64,000 nt of DNA from Chelonobacter sp050613185 (GTDB lineage: Bacteria; Pseudomonadota; Gammaproteobacteria; Enterobacterales; Pasteurellaceae): the NCBI RefSeq assembly GCF_050613185.1, contig NZ_CP192511.1, positions 2,542,001 to 2,606,000 on the forward strand, given 5' to 3'. How positions within the stretch are numbered: the stretch's first letter is position 1; every line of letters starts with the position of its first letter. Positions 33,456-42,244 of the stretch are shown piece after piece. The notes beneath the pieces were generated by a model. The model was not told the DNA's origin. It saw nothing but the letters and a program-made list of their open reading frames with translations, and searched no databases. Position numbers and translations under genes: made by a program.

Positions 33456-35256
33456 ATTAAAAAACGCACCGCACTTGAAAGATCAGCCGGACACGCCACT
33501 ACATGAAGCAGTTATTCTTGTCGGTGGTGGTGCGTGGCACGCTTACGGCAAAGACGGCAACGGCACAGGGTGGCAGGTGCTGGCAAAACAGATCCGAGAT
33601 AAAGACGGCATTAAGCCGGTGATTATCGGTAATGAGCAATTGGCAGAACTCCACCGCTTACGAATTGCCAAAGCAGATCAGAAAATTATCGGCTTATACC
33701 AATTTGGGAAACTTGCGGCCGCACAAATCACCGCACTTTGTCATAATTTGGCGGTACACACTGCCGCCGATAAAGTCACATTGTGCGATAACGTAGGACA
33801 GTTAAACGAAGATTTAAGCGACTATATCGCCCGCATTCGTGCGGGTGATACCGTAGCGGCGGTGGTGGCGGAAAATGCCACCGCTGAAATTGATCTTCAT
33901 CATGCCCGCGATAACGACAAAGTGAAAGCATTCATAGCGTGGCACAACTGCCCTTTGAAACGAGATATTACCCTAGGCAAAACTTACCAATACACCGGCG
34001 CAGTGTGGGAAGAAGTCGCGCAGGAACGACTAGAGCGCAAAGTTCTAGCCTTTTATCGCGACAAAAAAGCGGATTACAAAATCAACACCTTGAGAAAACT
34101 GGCGGAGCTGATCACGCTAAGCATTGACGAAATGCCAATAGAAAGCATGGATTACATCGGCTTCACGAATGGCGCGCTCAATAAAAAGACCGGTGAATTT
34201 ATCGCACATAATCCCGATCTGGGTTTGAGGCTGATTGATCATTTCCCTTGCCGCATTTCCAGCAAGGCAACACCGCACTTTAATGATTGGCTAAATTTTG
34301 CCACCAACGGCAGCCAAGAAAAGAAATCCGCTATTCTGGCTGGCTTATACATGATTCTAACCAATAAACACCATTGGGGGTTATTCCTTGAAGTCACCGG
34401 CGTTGGTGGTGCTGGAAAATCATTACTTGGTGAAATCGCCGCCACGCTCAACGGACGCGGCAACAGCGTGATAATGGCAATCAAAGATTTTGACAAGGCG
34501 GAAACACGGTCATTGTTCATTGGTAAGTCTTTTGCGTACTCACCCGATCAAAAACCCTACACCGGCAGCGCAGACGGTTTAAAAGCGTTCACTGGTGGCG
34601 ATTTAATGACGGTCAAATTATTGTATAAAGATCCGTTTGACTATAAGCCAACGGCTAATTACATGATGATCACCAATGACCCGATTTTATTCACCGACAG
34701 AAACGGCGGTATCGCACGCCGCCGAGTGATTATTTTCTTTGATAAGCCAATCCCCGAAAGCAAAAAAGACGTGAATTTTATTGATAAAATCAAAGGTGAA
34801 ATTTACGGTATTGTTCACTTGTTGCTAAACCGTTTTAAAGATAATCCGGAAGAAGCCCGGCAAATCTTAGAAAACTTTAAAAATCACGCTGACGGGGTGA
34901 ATATCAAGCAAAAAACAAATCATCTGATTGATTTCGCCTCAGCGTTTAAAGTCGAGCCGATCAACGAAAGCGATTCGCTACGAGAGCGCAACGCAAAAAT
35001 CAACGGGCTTTATTGGGGAAGCGGCACCAGCAAACGCAACGCAGATAGCGCACTTTATCAAGCCTATCTCAAATACTGCGATTGCCAAAACTACAACCAG
35101 CGATTAAGCCTGTTATCTTTTAAGCAAGCATTGCCGGACGCATTGAAAGAAGCCGGGCAAAAAGCCACGCTAGAAGAGCGCAAAAAAGACAATGCGCAGC
35201 TCACTAATATTTACTGGAAAGACCGCCACGCCACGTTTGAGGAGTGGGAGGGATAA
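33448..35256 (+). CDS. P4-type SF3 helicase (primase-helicase)
   Basis: 602 aa. The C-terminal half is a superfamily 3 helicase: Walker A GVGGAGKS (318-325), Walker B-like region with DFDKAETRSLFIGKSFAYSP, motif C NYMMITNDP and arginine finger region GIARRRVIIFF. It would unwind the island's own origin after induction. The first ~200 residues (ILVGGGAWHAYGKDGNG, LCDNVGQLNEDLSDYI) show no zinc finger or clear Toprim/AEP primase motifs, and the protein is shorter than P4 alpha, so primase activity is uncertain. Confidence 0.87.
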   Translation: MARLKNAPHLKDQPDTPLHEAVILVGGGAWHAYGKDGNGTGWQVLAKQIRDKDGIKPVIIGNEQLAELHRLRIAKADQKIIGLYQFGKLAAAQITALCHNLAVHTAADKVTLCDNVGQLNEDLSDYIARIRAGDTVAAVVAENATAEIDLHHARDNDKVKAFIAWHNCPLKRDITLGKTYQYTGAVWEEVAQERLERKVLAFYRDKKADYKINTLRKLAELITLSIDEMPIESMDYIGFTNGALNKKTGEFIAHNPDLGLRLIDHFPCRISSKATPHFNDWLNFATNGSQEKKSAILAGLYMILTNKHHWGLFLEVTGVGGAGKSLLGEIAATLNGRGNSVIMAIKDFDKAETRSLFIGKSFAYSPDQKPYTGSADGLKAFTGGDLMTVKLLYKDPFDYKPTANYMMITNDPILFTDRNGGIARRRVIIFFDKPIPESKKDVNFIDKIKGEIYGIVHLLLNRFKDNPEEARQILENFKNHADGVNIKQKTNHLIDFASAFKVEPINESDSLRERNAKINGLYWGSGTSKRNADSALYQAYLKYCDCQNYNQRLSLLSFKQALPDALKEAGQKATLEERKKDNAQLTNIYWKDRHATFEEWEG

Positions 35257-35273
35257 CATAACCAACGATACAG

Positions 35274-35296
35274 AAAGGGCTTAACCGCCCTTTTTT
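35274..35296 (+). terminator. terminator after the helicase gene
   Basis: AAAGGGC, loop TTAACC, GCCCTTT followed by T residues, 18 bases past the stop codon. Confidence 0.88.
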
Positions 35297-35599
35297 GTTG
35301 TCGTGAAAAAGTAGTAGCTGTTTTCAAAATAAAAACGAGGTACTTTTCATCTAATCAGTCAACTACTGAAAACAAAAGCATTTAATATCAATAAGTTAAA
35401 ATCATATCGATCTAAAATAGTAGATAAGTAGCTAACCCCCCCATAAAAGTTTTATTTTTTTATTTCGATTTTTTTTATTTTTTTCTGTGATTTTTATTTT
35501 TAGTAATACAGTTGGTAATACAATCAAAAACTGAATTGATAAAACCCCAGTATTTACGCCATTCACAGCGATCAATTCAGATGTCGCCAGCAAATACAA
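35297..35599. other. right end of the island (AT-rich, candidate ori/att)
   Basis: About 300 bases with no gene. TAGTAGATAAGTAG (about 35417) echoes the TAGATAA words near int, so this may be replication-origin DNA for the SF3 helicase. A long T-rich run leads to the right arm-type repeats at 35500-35521. The boundary with the chromosome must lie between here and moaE, but I cannot find a copy of the ssrA 3' end that would mark attR. Confidence 0.5.
35500..35521. repeat. right-end integrase arm-type repeats
   Basis: TTAGTAATAC (35500-35509) and TTGGTAATAC (35512-35521), 12 bp apart, match the direct pair at 19543-19564 in sequence, spacing and orientation. Confidence 0.7.
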
Positions 35600-35631
35600 A
35601 AAAGCCTTGATACTTAAATATCAAGGCTTTT
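35600..35631 (-). terminator. moa operon terminator
   Basis: A 13-bp perfect stem (AAAAGCCTTGATA / TATCAAGGCTTTT) with a 6-base loop. On the minus strand it follows moaE and is trailed by T residues. Confidence 0.88.
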
Positions 35632-35648
35632 GATTACTAACGATTCAC

Positions 35649-36104
35649 CTACCACTTCTCCGCCGCTTGCTTATCGCTCGCGCGTTCTTCGATCCAGCGT
35701 TCGCCTTTGTCGGTCAGTTCTTTTTTCCAAAATGGCGCTTGGGTTTTGAGGTAATCCATAATAAATTCGTTGGCGTGGTACGCGTCGCCGCGGTGAGCGG
35801 AACTAACCCCGACCAACACGATTTCATCGCCAGTGTGCAATTTGCCGACACGGTGAATCAGTTGCACCCGTTGCAACTGCCAGCGTTGGCAGGCTTGTTG
35901 CACGATGTCGCGCAAGGCTTTTTCGGTCATTGCCGGATAGTGTTCCAAATACAGGGTTTGCACGCTGTCGCCGAGGTTCATTTCGCGCACTTTGCCGATA
36001 AACAGCACCACCGCACCGCTGCTGTTCGGTGCGGACAACCATTGGTAAACCGCACTTTGATCGAACACTTCGCTTTGTACCGCAATCCGAATCTCGCAAT
36101 CCAT
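35649..36104 (-). CDS. moaE: molybdopterin synthase catalytic subunit
   Basis: Large subunit (151 aa) of MPT synthase, which adds two sulfurs to cPMP. Motifs: GAVVLFIGKVREMN, LEHYPAMTEKAL, HRVGKLHTGDEIVLVGVSSA, HRGDAYHANEFIMDYLK and the catalytic lysine region PFWKKE. One base separates it from moaD, so the synthase subunits are made together. Confidence 0.97.
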   Translation of the reverse strand: MDCEIRIAVQSEVFDQSAVYQWLSAPNSSGAVVLFIGKVREMNLGDSVQTLYLEHYPAMTEKALRDIVQQACQRWQLQRVQLIHRVGKLHTGDEIVLVGVSSAHRGDAYHANEFIMDYLKTQAPFWKKELTDKGERWIEERASDKQAAEKW

Positions 36105-36105
36105 C

Positions 36106-36351
36106 TCAGCCCCCTGTCACCGGTGGGAAAAACGCCACTTCGTCGCCGTCCTGAAGCGGGCTGTCTAGCGACATTAGGGTTTGATTGATCGCCACCAGCA
36201 ATTTGCCGCTTTGCAATGCCAATGCCCATTTTTCGCCTCTGCTTGCCAGATGTTGGCGCAACGCTTCCGCCGTAGCGAACTCTGCCGCCAGTTGTAATTC
36301 GTCGCAATCGATCAATTCACGCACTTGCGCAAAAAACAGCACCTTAATCAT
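36106..36351 (-). CDS. moaD: molybdopterin synthase sulfur carrier subunit
   Basis: Ubiquitin-like sulfur carrier (81 aa) ending in the required Gly-Gly (FFPPVTGG), which is activated by MoeB and thiocarboxylated. N-terminus IKVLFFAQVREL is typical. Overlaps moaC by four bases. Confidence 0.97.
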   Translation of the reverse strand: MIKVLFFAQVRELIDCDELQLAAEFATAEALRQHLASRGEKWALALQSGKLLVAINQTLMSLDSPLQDGDEVAFFPPVTGG

Positions 36352-36842
36352 TTACCCTCTCCTGTTTCTTCCGCCAAAAAATCGCCCGATTTGCCGCCGC
36401 TTTTGCTTAACAACCGCACTTGCTCAATCACAATGTCCTTTTGCACCGCTTTGCACATATCATAAATCGTCAAGGCGGCGATGGAGGCGGCGGTCAAGGC
36501 CTCCATTTCCACGCCGGTTTTGCCGCTTAAACGGCACAGACTTTCGATCCGCACTTGGTTGCTTTGCGGAAGTGCGGTCAGATTGACTTCGACTTTGGTC
36601 AATAATAACGGGTGGCACAGCGGAATCAGTTCCCAAGTGCGCTTTGCCGCTTGGATTCCGGCAATGCGTGCGGTGGCGAACACATCGCCTTTATGGTGAT
36701 CACCGGATAAAATCATGTTTAAGGTTTGTGCCGACATGGTCACCAATGCTTCGGCGCACGCCTCGCGCACGGTTTCCGCTTTATTGCCGACATCGACCAT
36801 ATTGGCTTCGCCGTTACTGTTGATATGGGTAAATTGCTGCAT
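36348..36842 (-). CDS. moaC: cyclic pyranopterin monophosphate synthase
   Basis: MoaC (164 aa) converts the MoaA product into cPMP. Motifs: MVDVGNKAETVREACAEA, HKGDVFATARIAGIQAAKR, TWELIPLCHPL, GVEMEALTAASIAALTIYDMCK and a Lys-rich end with GGKSG. Confidence 0.97.
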   Translation of the reverse strand: MQQFTHINSNGEANMVDVGNKAETVREACAEALVTMSAQTLNMILSGDHHKGDVFATARIAGIQAAKRTWELIPLCHPLLLTKVEVNLTALPQSNQVRIESLCRLSGKTGVEMEALTAASIAALTIYDMCKAVQKDIVIEQVRLLSKSGGKSGDFLAEETGEGK

Positions 36843-36870
36843 AAGTTTCTCGATAAATAGAATGGGGCGA

Positions 36871-37902
36871 TCAGCCGCCGATAGATGCCAAGTGCGGTCG
36901 CACGCCGCTGTCGCCTTGATGTAAATAGTGGTGTTCGCGCTTGCCTTGCAACGCCGACAACAGGCGATGTTGCAACTCGGCTTGCTGCCAATCTTGTTGC
37001 AGCAGATCGCGAATATTCGTGCCTTCTTCGCCGAACAAACAGAGGTGCAACAAGCCTTTCGCCGACACGCGCAACCGGTTGCAATCGGCGCAAAAGTCTT
37101 TCGAATACGGCATAATCAAGCCGATTGAACCTTGATAATCGGCGTGCTTAAACACCTTTGCCGGACCGTCGGTCACGGCACGCTGCTGTAATTGCCAACC
37201 GTTTTGCAACAGTTTTTGCATTAACACCGTGCCGGAAAGGTGATGACGTTGGAAAAAATGATCCATCTCGCCGGTTTGCATTAGTTCGATAAAACGCATT
37301 TCAATCGGGCGATCTTTAATCCACGCCAAAAACGCCTCGAAATCACGATCATTCAAGCCTTTCATCAGCACCGAATTGACTTTAATCTGCTGATAACCGA
37401 TGTCAAACGCTTTATCAATGCCGCTCATCACCTGATGAAACAAATTTTCGCCGGTGATTTGGCGGAACATTTTCGGATCAAGGCTGTCCACGCTGACGTT
37501 AATTGCGTCCAAACCTGCCGCCTGCCAATCGGCAACGGATTTTGCCATGCGGTAACCATTCGTCGTCAGCGCAATTTTTTTGATTTTGTCGTTGGCGCGC
37601 ACGGTTTCGATGATTTGGCTGAAATCTTTGCGCAAGGTCGGTTCGCCGCCGGTGATCCGCACTTTTTCCGTGCCCATTGCCGCAAAGGCATTAATCAAAC
37701 GGCGGATTTCGCTTAAGGTTAAAAACGAGGGCTTGTCCGCTTTCGGCTGATAGCCGTCGGGCAAACAATAATTACATTTGAAATTGCATACATCGGTGAT
37801 CGATAAGCGTAAATATTGATATTTGCGCTGAAAGCGATCAACTAAAGCAGTCGTATTGTCGACCGCACAAAACGGGATCTGTGAAGTAAATTCGGGTTGC
37901 AT
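36871..37902 (-). CDS. moaA: GTP 3',8-cyclase
   Basis: Radical SAM enzyme (343 aa) for the first step of molybdenum cofactor synthesis. The N-terminal cluster motif is CNFKCNYC; the C-terminal second cluster has CADCNRLRVSAKGLLHLCLF. The protein ends in GG (SIGG), as required for activity. First gene of moaACDE, under a Moco-type leader. Confidence 0.97.
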   Translation of the reverse strand: MQPEFTSQIPFCAVDNTTALVDRFQRKYQYLRLSITDVCNFKCNYCLPDGYQPKADKPSFLTLSEIRRLINAFAAMGTEKVRITGGEPTLRKDFSQIIETVRANDKIKKIALTTNGYRMAKSVADWQAAGLDAINVSVDSLDPKMFRQITGENLFHQVMSGIDKAFDIGYQQIKVNSVLMKGLNDRDFEAFLAWIKDRPIEMRFIELMQTGEMDHFFQRHHLSGTVLMQKLLQNGWQLQQRAVTDGPAKVFKHADYQGSIGLIMPYSKDFCADCNRLRVSAKGLLHLCLFGEEGTNIRDLLQQDWQQAELQHRLLSALQGKREHHYLHQGDSGVRPHLASIGG

Positions 37903-37927
37903 TCGTCACCTTTCTAAACACGAGCGG

Positions 37928-38046
37928 ATAAACCGTTTCCAGCGTATCCGGCGTAGCACAAACCGCGGTGCTAACAGGCTTGTCGCCATATTGCCGTTAA
38001 TAGCATAACGGTAACGTAGGTCAAACAAGCTCGGAGTGATGCGTTG
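37928..38046 (-). ncRNA. Moco RNA motif (molybdenum/tungsten cofactor riboswitch-like leader)
   Basis: On the minus strand, the moaA leader holds ACTCCGAGC then GTTTGACCTACG, a hairpin TACCGTTATGCTATTAACGG, GCGACAAGCC, a second hairpin (TTAGCAC..GTGCTA), and closing CCGGATACGCTGGAAACGG just before moaA. The order and the CTGGAAA end correspond to the E. coli moaA leader. Moco binding would reduce moa expression. Identified by pattern comparison, not by a covariance model. Confidence 0.7.
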
Positions 38047-38222
38047 TTAATAAATTGGGCTAATTTTAGCATTCTGATTGACAAGCGCAATCCCCAAAAT
38101 GATGTAATTGCGGCTATTTTCCGCATTTGTGATCTGCCCCCGTTTTAAAGTGCGGTTTTTTAGCGGATAATATAAAAATAACGTGAAAAAAGCGCAATTT
38201 ATTATTAAAAACGAGTATTTGC

Positions 38223-39143
38223 ATGAATTATCATACTGACCGTCTGCCACATCTCACCCGATTACAACAAGTTGCCGCCATTGGCGGCGGGCATGGCTTG
38301 GGGCGCTTGATGTCGGCGTTGGGCTTTATGAAAGAACGCCTGACCGGCATTGTCGCCACCACCGATAATGGCGGTTCGACCGGTCGTATCCGCCTGCAAC
38401 ACGGCGGCATTGCCTGGGGCGATTTGCGCAACTGTATCAATCAGATGATTACCGAACCGAGCACCGCCTCCGCCCTGTTTGAATACCGTTTCAGCGGCAG
38501 TGGCGATCTCGCCGGGCATAATCTCGGTAATTTGATGTTAAAAGCATTGGAAGATATGCGGATCCGCCCATTAGAGGGCGTGAATTTGATCCGTAATTTG
38601 CTGCGGGTGCGTTCGCATTTGATTCCGATGTCGGAAACACCGGTACATCTGGGGGCGAAACTGCATTCCGGCGCAACGGTGGTCGGTGAAGTCAATATCG
38701 ATAAATTCGATCAATTGCCGAAACGCCTGTTTTTAATTCCGCAAGTCAGTGCTACGCCGGAAGCGGTCACGGCGCTGCAACAAGCCGAATTGATTCTGCT
38801 CGGTCCGGGCAGCTTTCTAACCAGCATTATGCCGCCGTTGCTGTTGCCTGAAATTGCCAAAGCCCTGCGACAATCAGCGGCAAAAATTTTATTTATTGAT
38901 AATCTTGGCGTAGAGCACAGCCCGGCAGCGAATCTGTCGCTCAAAGATCGAATCGATTGGATCGAAAGTGCGGTCGGCGCAAGTGTGATTGACGGTATCA
39001 TCACCTATCCCGAAGCGGATTATCACGATCTGCCACACAAAAAAGTATTGGCGCGGCAACTGAATGACGACGATATCAGCTACCGCCACAACCGCACTTT
39101 GTTGTGTCAAAGTATTGATCAATTATTCTCTTTTTGCGAATAA
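38223..39143 (+). CDS. YvcK/CofD-family gluconeogenesis factor
   Basis: 306 aa of the YvcK (E. coli YbhK) family: nucleotide-binding AIGGGHGLGRLMSALGF near the N-terminus, then TTDNGGSTGRIR, WGDLRNCI and GHNLGNLML; later LGPGSFLTSIMPPLLLPEI. In Bacillus, YvcK binds UDP-sugars and affects cell shape and growth on gluconeogenic carbon. It is divergent from moaA, as ybhK is in E. coli. Confidence 0.9.
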   Translation: MNYHTDRLPHLTRLQQVAAIGGGHGLGRLMSALGFMKERLTGIVATTDNGGSTGRIRLQHGGIAWGDLRNCINQMITEPSTASALFEYRFSGSGDLAGHNLGNLMLKALEDMRIRPLEGVNLIRNLLRVRSHLIPMSETPVHLGAKLHSGATVVGEVNIDKFDQLPKRLFLIPQVSATPEAVTALQQAELILLGPGSFLTSIMPPLLLPEIAKALRQSAAKILFIDNLGVEHSPAANLSLKDRIDWIESAVGASVIDGIITYPEADYHDLPHKKVLARQLNDDDISYRHNRTLLCQSIDQLFSFCE

Positions 39144-39261
39144 TCCAGTCGTCATATTTCGATTGGTTATAATAAATAGCGAATTCGTCTAATTAATCAG
39201 CTATTTATTCTCAATGCAATCTTTTATGATTTCTGTCATCTAAATTGACTGAAAACATAAT

Positions 39262-39921
39262 ATGAACTGGTCGTATATCTACAGCGTTCTTCCGCGATAC
39301 TTTGAGGCAACCCTGCTTACGCTGCAACTGGCGTTTGCCGGAATTGTACTGTCGCTGTTGCTCGGCTTGTTGTGCAGTATCGTGACCACTTACAAAGTGC
39401 GGTATTTACAGTTGCCGGTGAAATGCTATATCGAAATTTCACGCAATACCCCGCTGTTGATCCAAGTTTTTTTCCTCTATTTCGGGCTTTCCAAAATCGG
39501 CATTCAACTCAGCGGTTTCACCTGCGCGGTGATTGGCTTGGCATTTTTGGGCGGCAGTTATATGGCGGAAGCAATTCGCGCCGGTTTGCAAGCCGTGTCG
39601 AAAAACCAGATTGAATCGGGTTTGAGTATCGGTTTAAAACCGCAACAAGTGTTCCGCTATATCACCTTACCGCAAGCCTTTGCGATTTCCATTCCGGCAA
39701 TCGGCGCAAACTGTCTGTTTTTGATGAAAGAAACTTCGGTTGTCAGTGCGATTGCAGTGGCGGAACTGATGTTTTTGGCAAAAGACCTTATCGGTATGGA
39801 TTATAAAACCAACGAAGCGTTGTTTTTACTGGTGGTGTTCTACTTGATTATTTTGCTACCGGTTTCTTTACTGATCAGCAAACTGGAACGCAGACAACGG
39901 AAAGCAAAATATGGGGCTTGA
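39262..39921 (+). CDS. polar amino-acid ABC transporter permease (first)
   Basis: HisM-type permease (219 aa) with about five transmembrane segments and the EAA-like loop KNQIESGLSIGLKPQQVFRY followed by ITLPQA. The N-terminal FEATLLTLQLAFAGIV is typical. It overlaps the next permease gene by 11 bases. Confidence 0.92.
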   Translation: MNWSYIYSVLPRYFEATLLTLQLAFAGIVLSLLLGLLCSIVTTYKVRYLQLPVKCYIEISRNTPLLIQVFFLYFGLSKIGIQLSGFTCAVIGLAFLGGSYMAEAIRAGLQAVSKNQIESGLSIGLKPQQVFRYITLPQAFAISIPAIGANCLFLMKETSVVSAIAVAELMFLAKDLIGMDYKTNEALFLLVVFYLIILLPVSLLISKLERRQRKAKYGA

Positions 39922-40579
39922 TATTCTGTTCGAAGGCAGCAATTGCGCCCGCTTACTCGGCGGTTTGTGGATCACGATTAAAATCTCATTTATTTCGGTG
40001 TTTTTCTCCGGCATATTCGGTGTTGCCATCGGTTTATTGATGACCGGCAAAGCCTATTGGATTCGCGCCGTTTGCCGTTTCTATCTGGAAGTGGTACGGA
40101 TTATGCCATTGCTGGTGTTGCTGTTTCTCGCCTATTTCGGCATGGCAAAATGGTTCGGCTTGCACCTCAGCGGCGTACAGGTCTGCATTTTGGTGTTTGT
40201 GTTTTGGGGTGCGGCGGAAATGGGCGATTTGGTGCGCGGTGCGCTGACCTCGATTGAAAAACATCAAATCGAGTCGGGGCAAGCATTAGGCTTAAACCCA
40301 ATGCAACTGTTCCGCTATATTTTGTTTCCGCAAAGTTTACAACGCATCACCCCGGGCGCAATTAATCTGTTCACCCGCATGGTCAAAACCAGCTCGTTGG
40401 CAATGTTAATCGGTGTGTTGGAGTTGATTAAGGTCGGACAACAACTTATTGAAAACTCGCTGTTAACCTTGCCTTCCGCCTCGTTTTGGATCTACGGCTT
40501 GATTTTTATCCTTTATTTTTTAATTTGCTATCCCCTTTCGTTATTTTCACGTCATCTTGAAAAAATTTGGGAAAAATAG
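39911..40579 (+). CDS. polar amino-acid ABC transporter permease (second)
   Basis: 222 aa, paralogue of the preceding permease; loop KHQIESGQALGLNPMQLFRY followed by ILFPQSLQRI. The two probably form the membrane heterodimer. AATATGG at the junction couples translation to the first permease gene. Confidence 0.92.
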   Translation: MGLDILFEGSNCARLLGGLWITIKISFISVFFSGIFGVAIGLLMTGKAYWIRAVCRFYLEVVRIMPLLVLLFLAYFGMAKWFGLHLSGVQVCILVFVFWGAAEMGDLVRGALTSIEKHQIESGQALGLNPMQLFRYILFPQSLQRITPGAINLFTRMVKTSSLAMLIGVLELIKVGQQLIENSLLTLPSASFWIYGLIFILYFLICYPLSLFSRHLEKIWEK

Positions 40580-40591
40580 GCAGGCGACATT

Positions 40592-41323
40592 ATGGCACTA
40601 CTCGATATCCAACACTTAGATAAACATTACGGCAGCGTGCAAGCCTTGCAAAATATCCAACTTTCCGTCGAAAAAGGCGAAGTGGTGGTGATTTTAGGTC
40701 CGTCCGGTTGCGGCAAAAGCACGTTGTTACGCTGCCTCAACGGACTGGAAGAAATCAGCGCAGGAAATATTTTGCTACAAGGCTGCGGCAAACTGGGCAC
40801 GGAGATGTCTTGGGTACAGGCGCGCCAACATATCGGCATGGTGTTTCAAAGTTATGAGCTGTTCGCGCATATGTCGGTGATCGACAATATCCTGCTCGGA
40901 CCGTTAAAAGTGCAAAAACGCCGGCGCGCCGAAGTGGAACAACAAGCGGATCGCCTGCTGGAAAAAGTCGGCTTGTTGGATCGTAAACAAGCATATCCGC
41001 GCGAGCTGTCCGGCGGACAAAAACAGCGGATTGCGATTGTACGTTCGTTGTGTATGAACCCCGATATTATGCTGTTTGACGAAGTGACGGCGGCGCTTGA
41101 TCCGGAAATGGTGCGTGAGGTGTTGGACGTGATCCTCAATCTTGCCAAAGACGGCATGACCATGTTGATCGTCACCCATGAAATGTCGTTCGCCGAAAAA
41201 GTCGCGGATCGGATCATTTTTATGGATAAAGGACAAATTATCGAGTCGTCCACCCCACACGCGTTTTTCACCGCGCCGCAAACCGAGCGCGCAAAAGCCT
41301 TTTTAAATATGCTGAGCTATTAA
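40592..41323 (+). CDS. polar amino-acid ABC transporter ATP-binding protein
   Basis: 243 aa. Walker A GPSGCGKSTLL, Q-loop MVFQSYELFAHMSVIDN, signature LSGGQKQR, Walker B DIMLFDEVTAALDPEMV and the switch His in VTHEMSFAEKVAD. Belongs to the GlnQ/PEB1C group; it energises the two permeases upstream. Confidence 0.95.
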   Translation: MALLDIQHLDKHYGSVQALQNIQLSVEKGEVVVILGPSGCGKSTLLRCLNGLEEISAGNILLQGCGKLGTEMSWVQARQHIGMVFQSYELFAHMSVIDNILLGPLKVQKRRRAEVEQQADRLLEKVGLLDRKQAYPRELSGGQKQRIAIVRSLCMNPDIMLFDEVTAALDPEMVREVLDVILNLAKDGMTMLIVTHEMSFAEKVADRIIFMDKGQIIESSTPHAFFTAPQTERAKAFLNMLSY

Positions 41324-41361
41324 TTTTTTATTAACTTAACTCAATAGAAGGAAACTCAACC

Positions 41362-42225
41362 ATGCAAAACAACGTGAAAAAAACCATTAAGTACGCTTCA
41401 GCCCTACTGGGCAGCTTGGTGTTGGCACTCGGCTTAACCGCCTGCGGCGATAAAGCGGAATCCAACAGCGCACAAAGCACATCTTCTCTGGAACAAATCA
41501 AGAAAAATGATGTGATTCGGATCGGCGTATTCGGCGATAAACCGCCCTTTGGCTACGTTGACAGCAACGGTAAAAATCAAGGTTTCGACATTGAAATCGC
41601 CAAAGATCTGGCAAAAAATCTGCTCGGTGATGAAAACAAAATTGATTTCGTGTTAGTCGAAGCCGCCAACCGAGTGGAATATCTGCAATCGAATAAAGTC
41701 GATATTATCCTTGCCAACTTCACCCAAACCCCGGCACGTGCCGAAGTGGTCGATTTTGCCAAACCGTATATGAAAGTGGCATTGGGAATTGTATCAAAAG
41801 ACGGTGAAGTCATCAGCGATGTGGCACAATTAGACGGCAAAACCTTGTTGGTCAACAAAGGCACGACGGCTGATACCTATTTCAGCAAAAATTATCCGAA
41901 CCTGAATTTATTGAAATTCGAGCAAAACACCGAAACCTTCGAAGCCTTGCGTGACGGACGCGGCGCGGCATTGGCACACGACAACACGCTGCTGTTCGCC
42001 TGGGCAAAAGAAAATCCGGGTTATACCGTCGGTGTGCGTAGCTTAGGCGATTTGGATTATATTGCGCCAGCGGTGAAAAAAGGCGACAGCGAATTGTTGA
42101 ATTGGTTGAACAGTGAAATCGAAACTTTAGGCAAAAACGGCAAATTACTGGAAGCGTACAACAAAACGCTATTACCGGTTTATGGTGATAGCGTACAAGT
42201 CGATGATGTGGTTGTCAGCTACTAA
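41362..42225 (+). CDS. amino-acid-binding lipoprotein, CjaA-like (probably cysteine)
   Basis: 287 aa. A lipoprotein signal with lipobox GLTAC (Cys about 28) anchors it. The mature protein is a type II periplasmic receptor: IRIGVFGDKPPFGYVDSNGK, FVLVEAANRVEYLQSNKVDI, ILANFTQTPARAEVVDFAKP and LVNKGTTADTYF. This pattern is very like Campylobacter CjaA, a cysteine-binding protein, so cysteine (or a related polar amino acid) is the likely substrate. Placing the receptor last in the operon, with two permeases, also matches that group. Confidence 0.88.
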   Translation: MQNNVKKTIKYASALLGSLVLALGLTACGDKAESNSAQSTSSLEQIKKNDVIRIGVFGDKPPFGYVDSNGKNQGFDIEIAKDLAKNLLGDENKIDFVLVEAANRVEYLQSNKVDIILANFTQTPARAEVVDFAKPYMKVALGIVSKDGEVISDVAQLDGKTLLVNKGTTADTYFSKNYPNLNLLKFEQNTETFEALRDGRGAALAHDNTLLFAWAKENPGYTVGVRSLGDLDYIAPAVKKGDSELLNWLNSEIETLGKNGKLLEAYNKTLLPVYGDSVQVDDVVVSY

Positions 42226-42244
42226 TTTAAACCTGATTTCAGCA

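Noticed and set aside
19432..35640. Decayed HK97-like prophage
   Set aside because: All head and packaging genes are full length and overlapping, and the element carries AlpA and a P4-type helicase instead of phage early genes. Loss of exactly the tail and lysis genes fits a satellite better.
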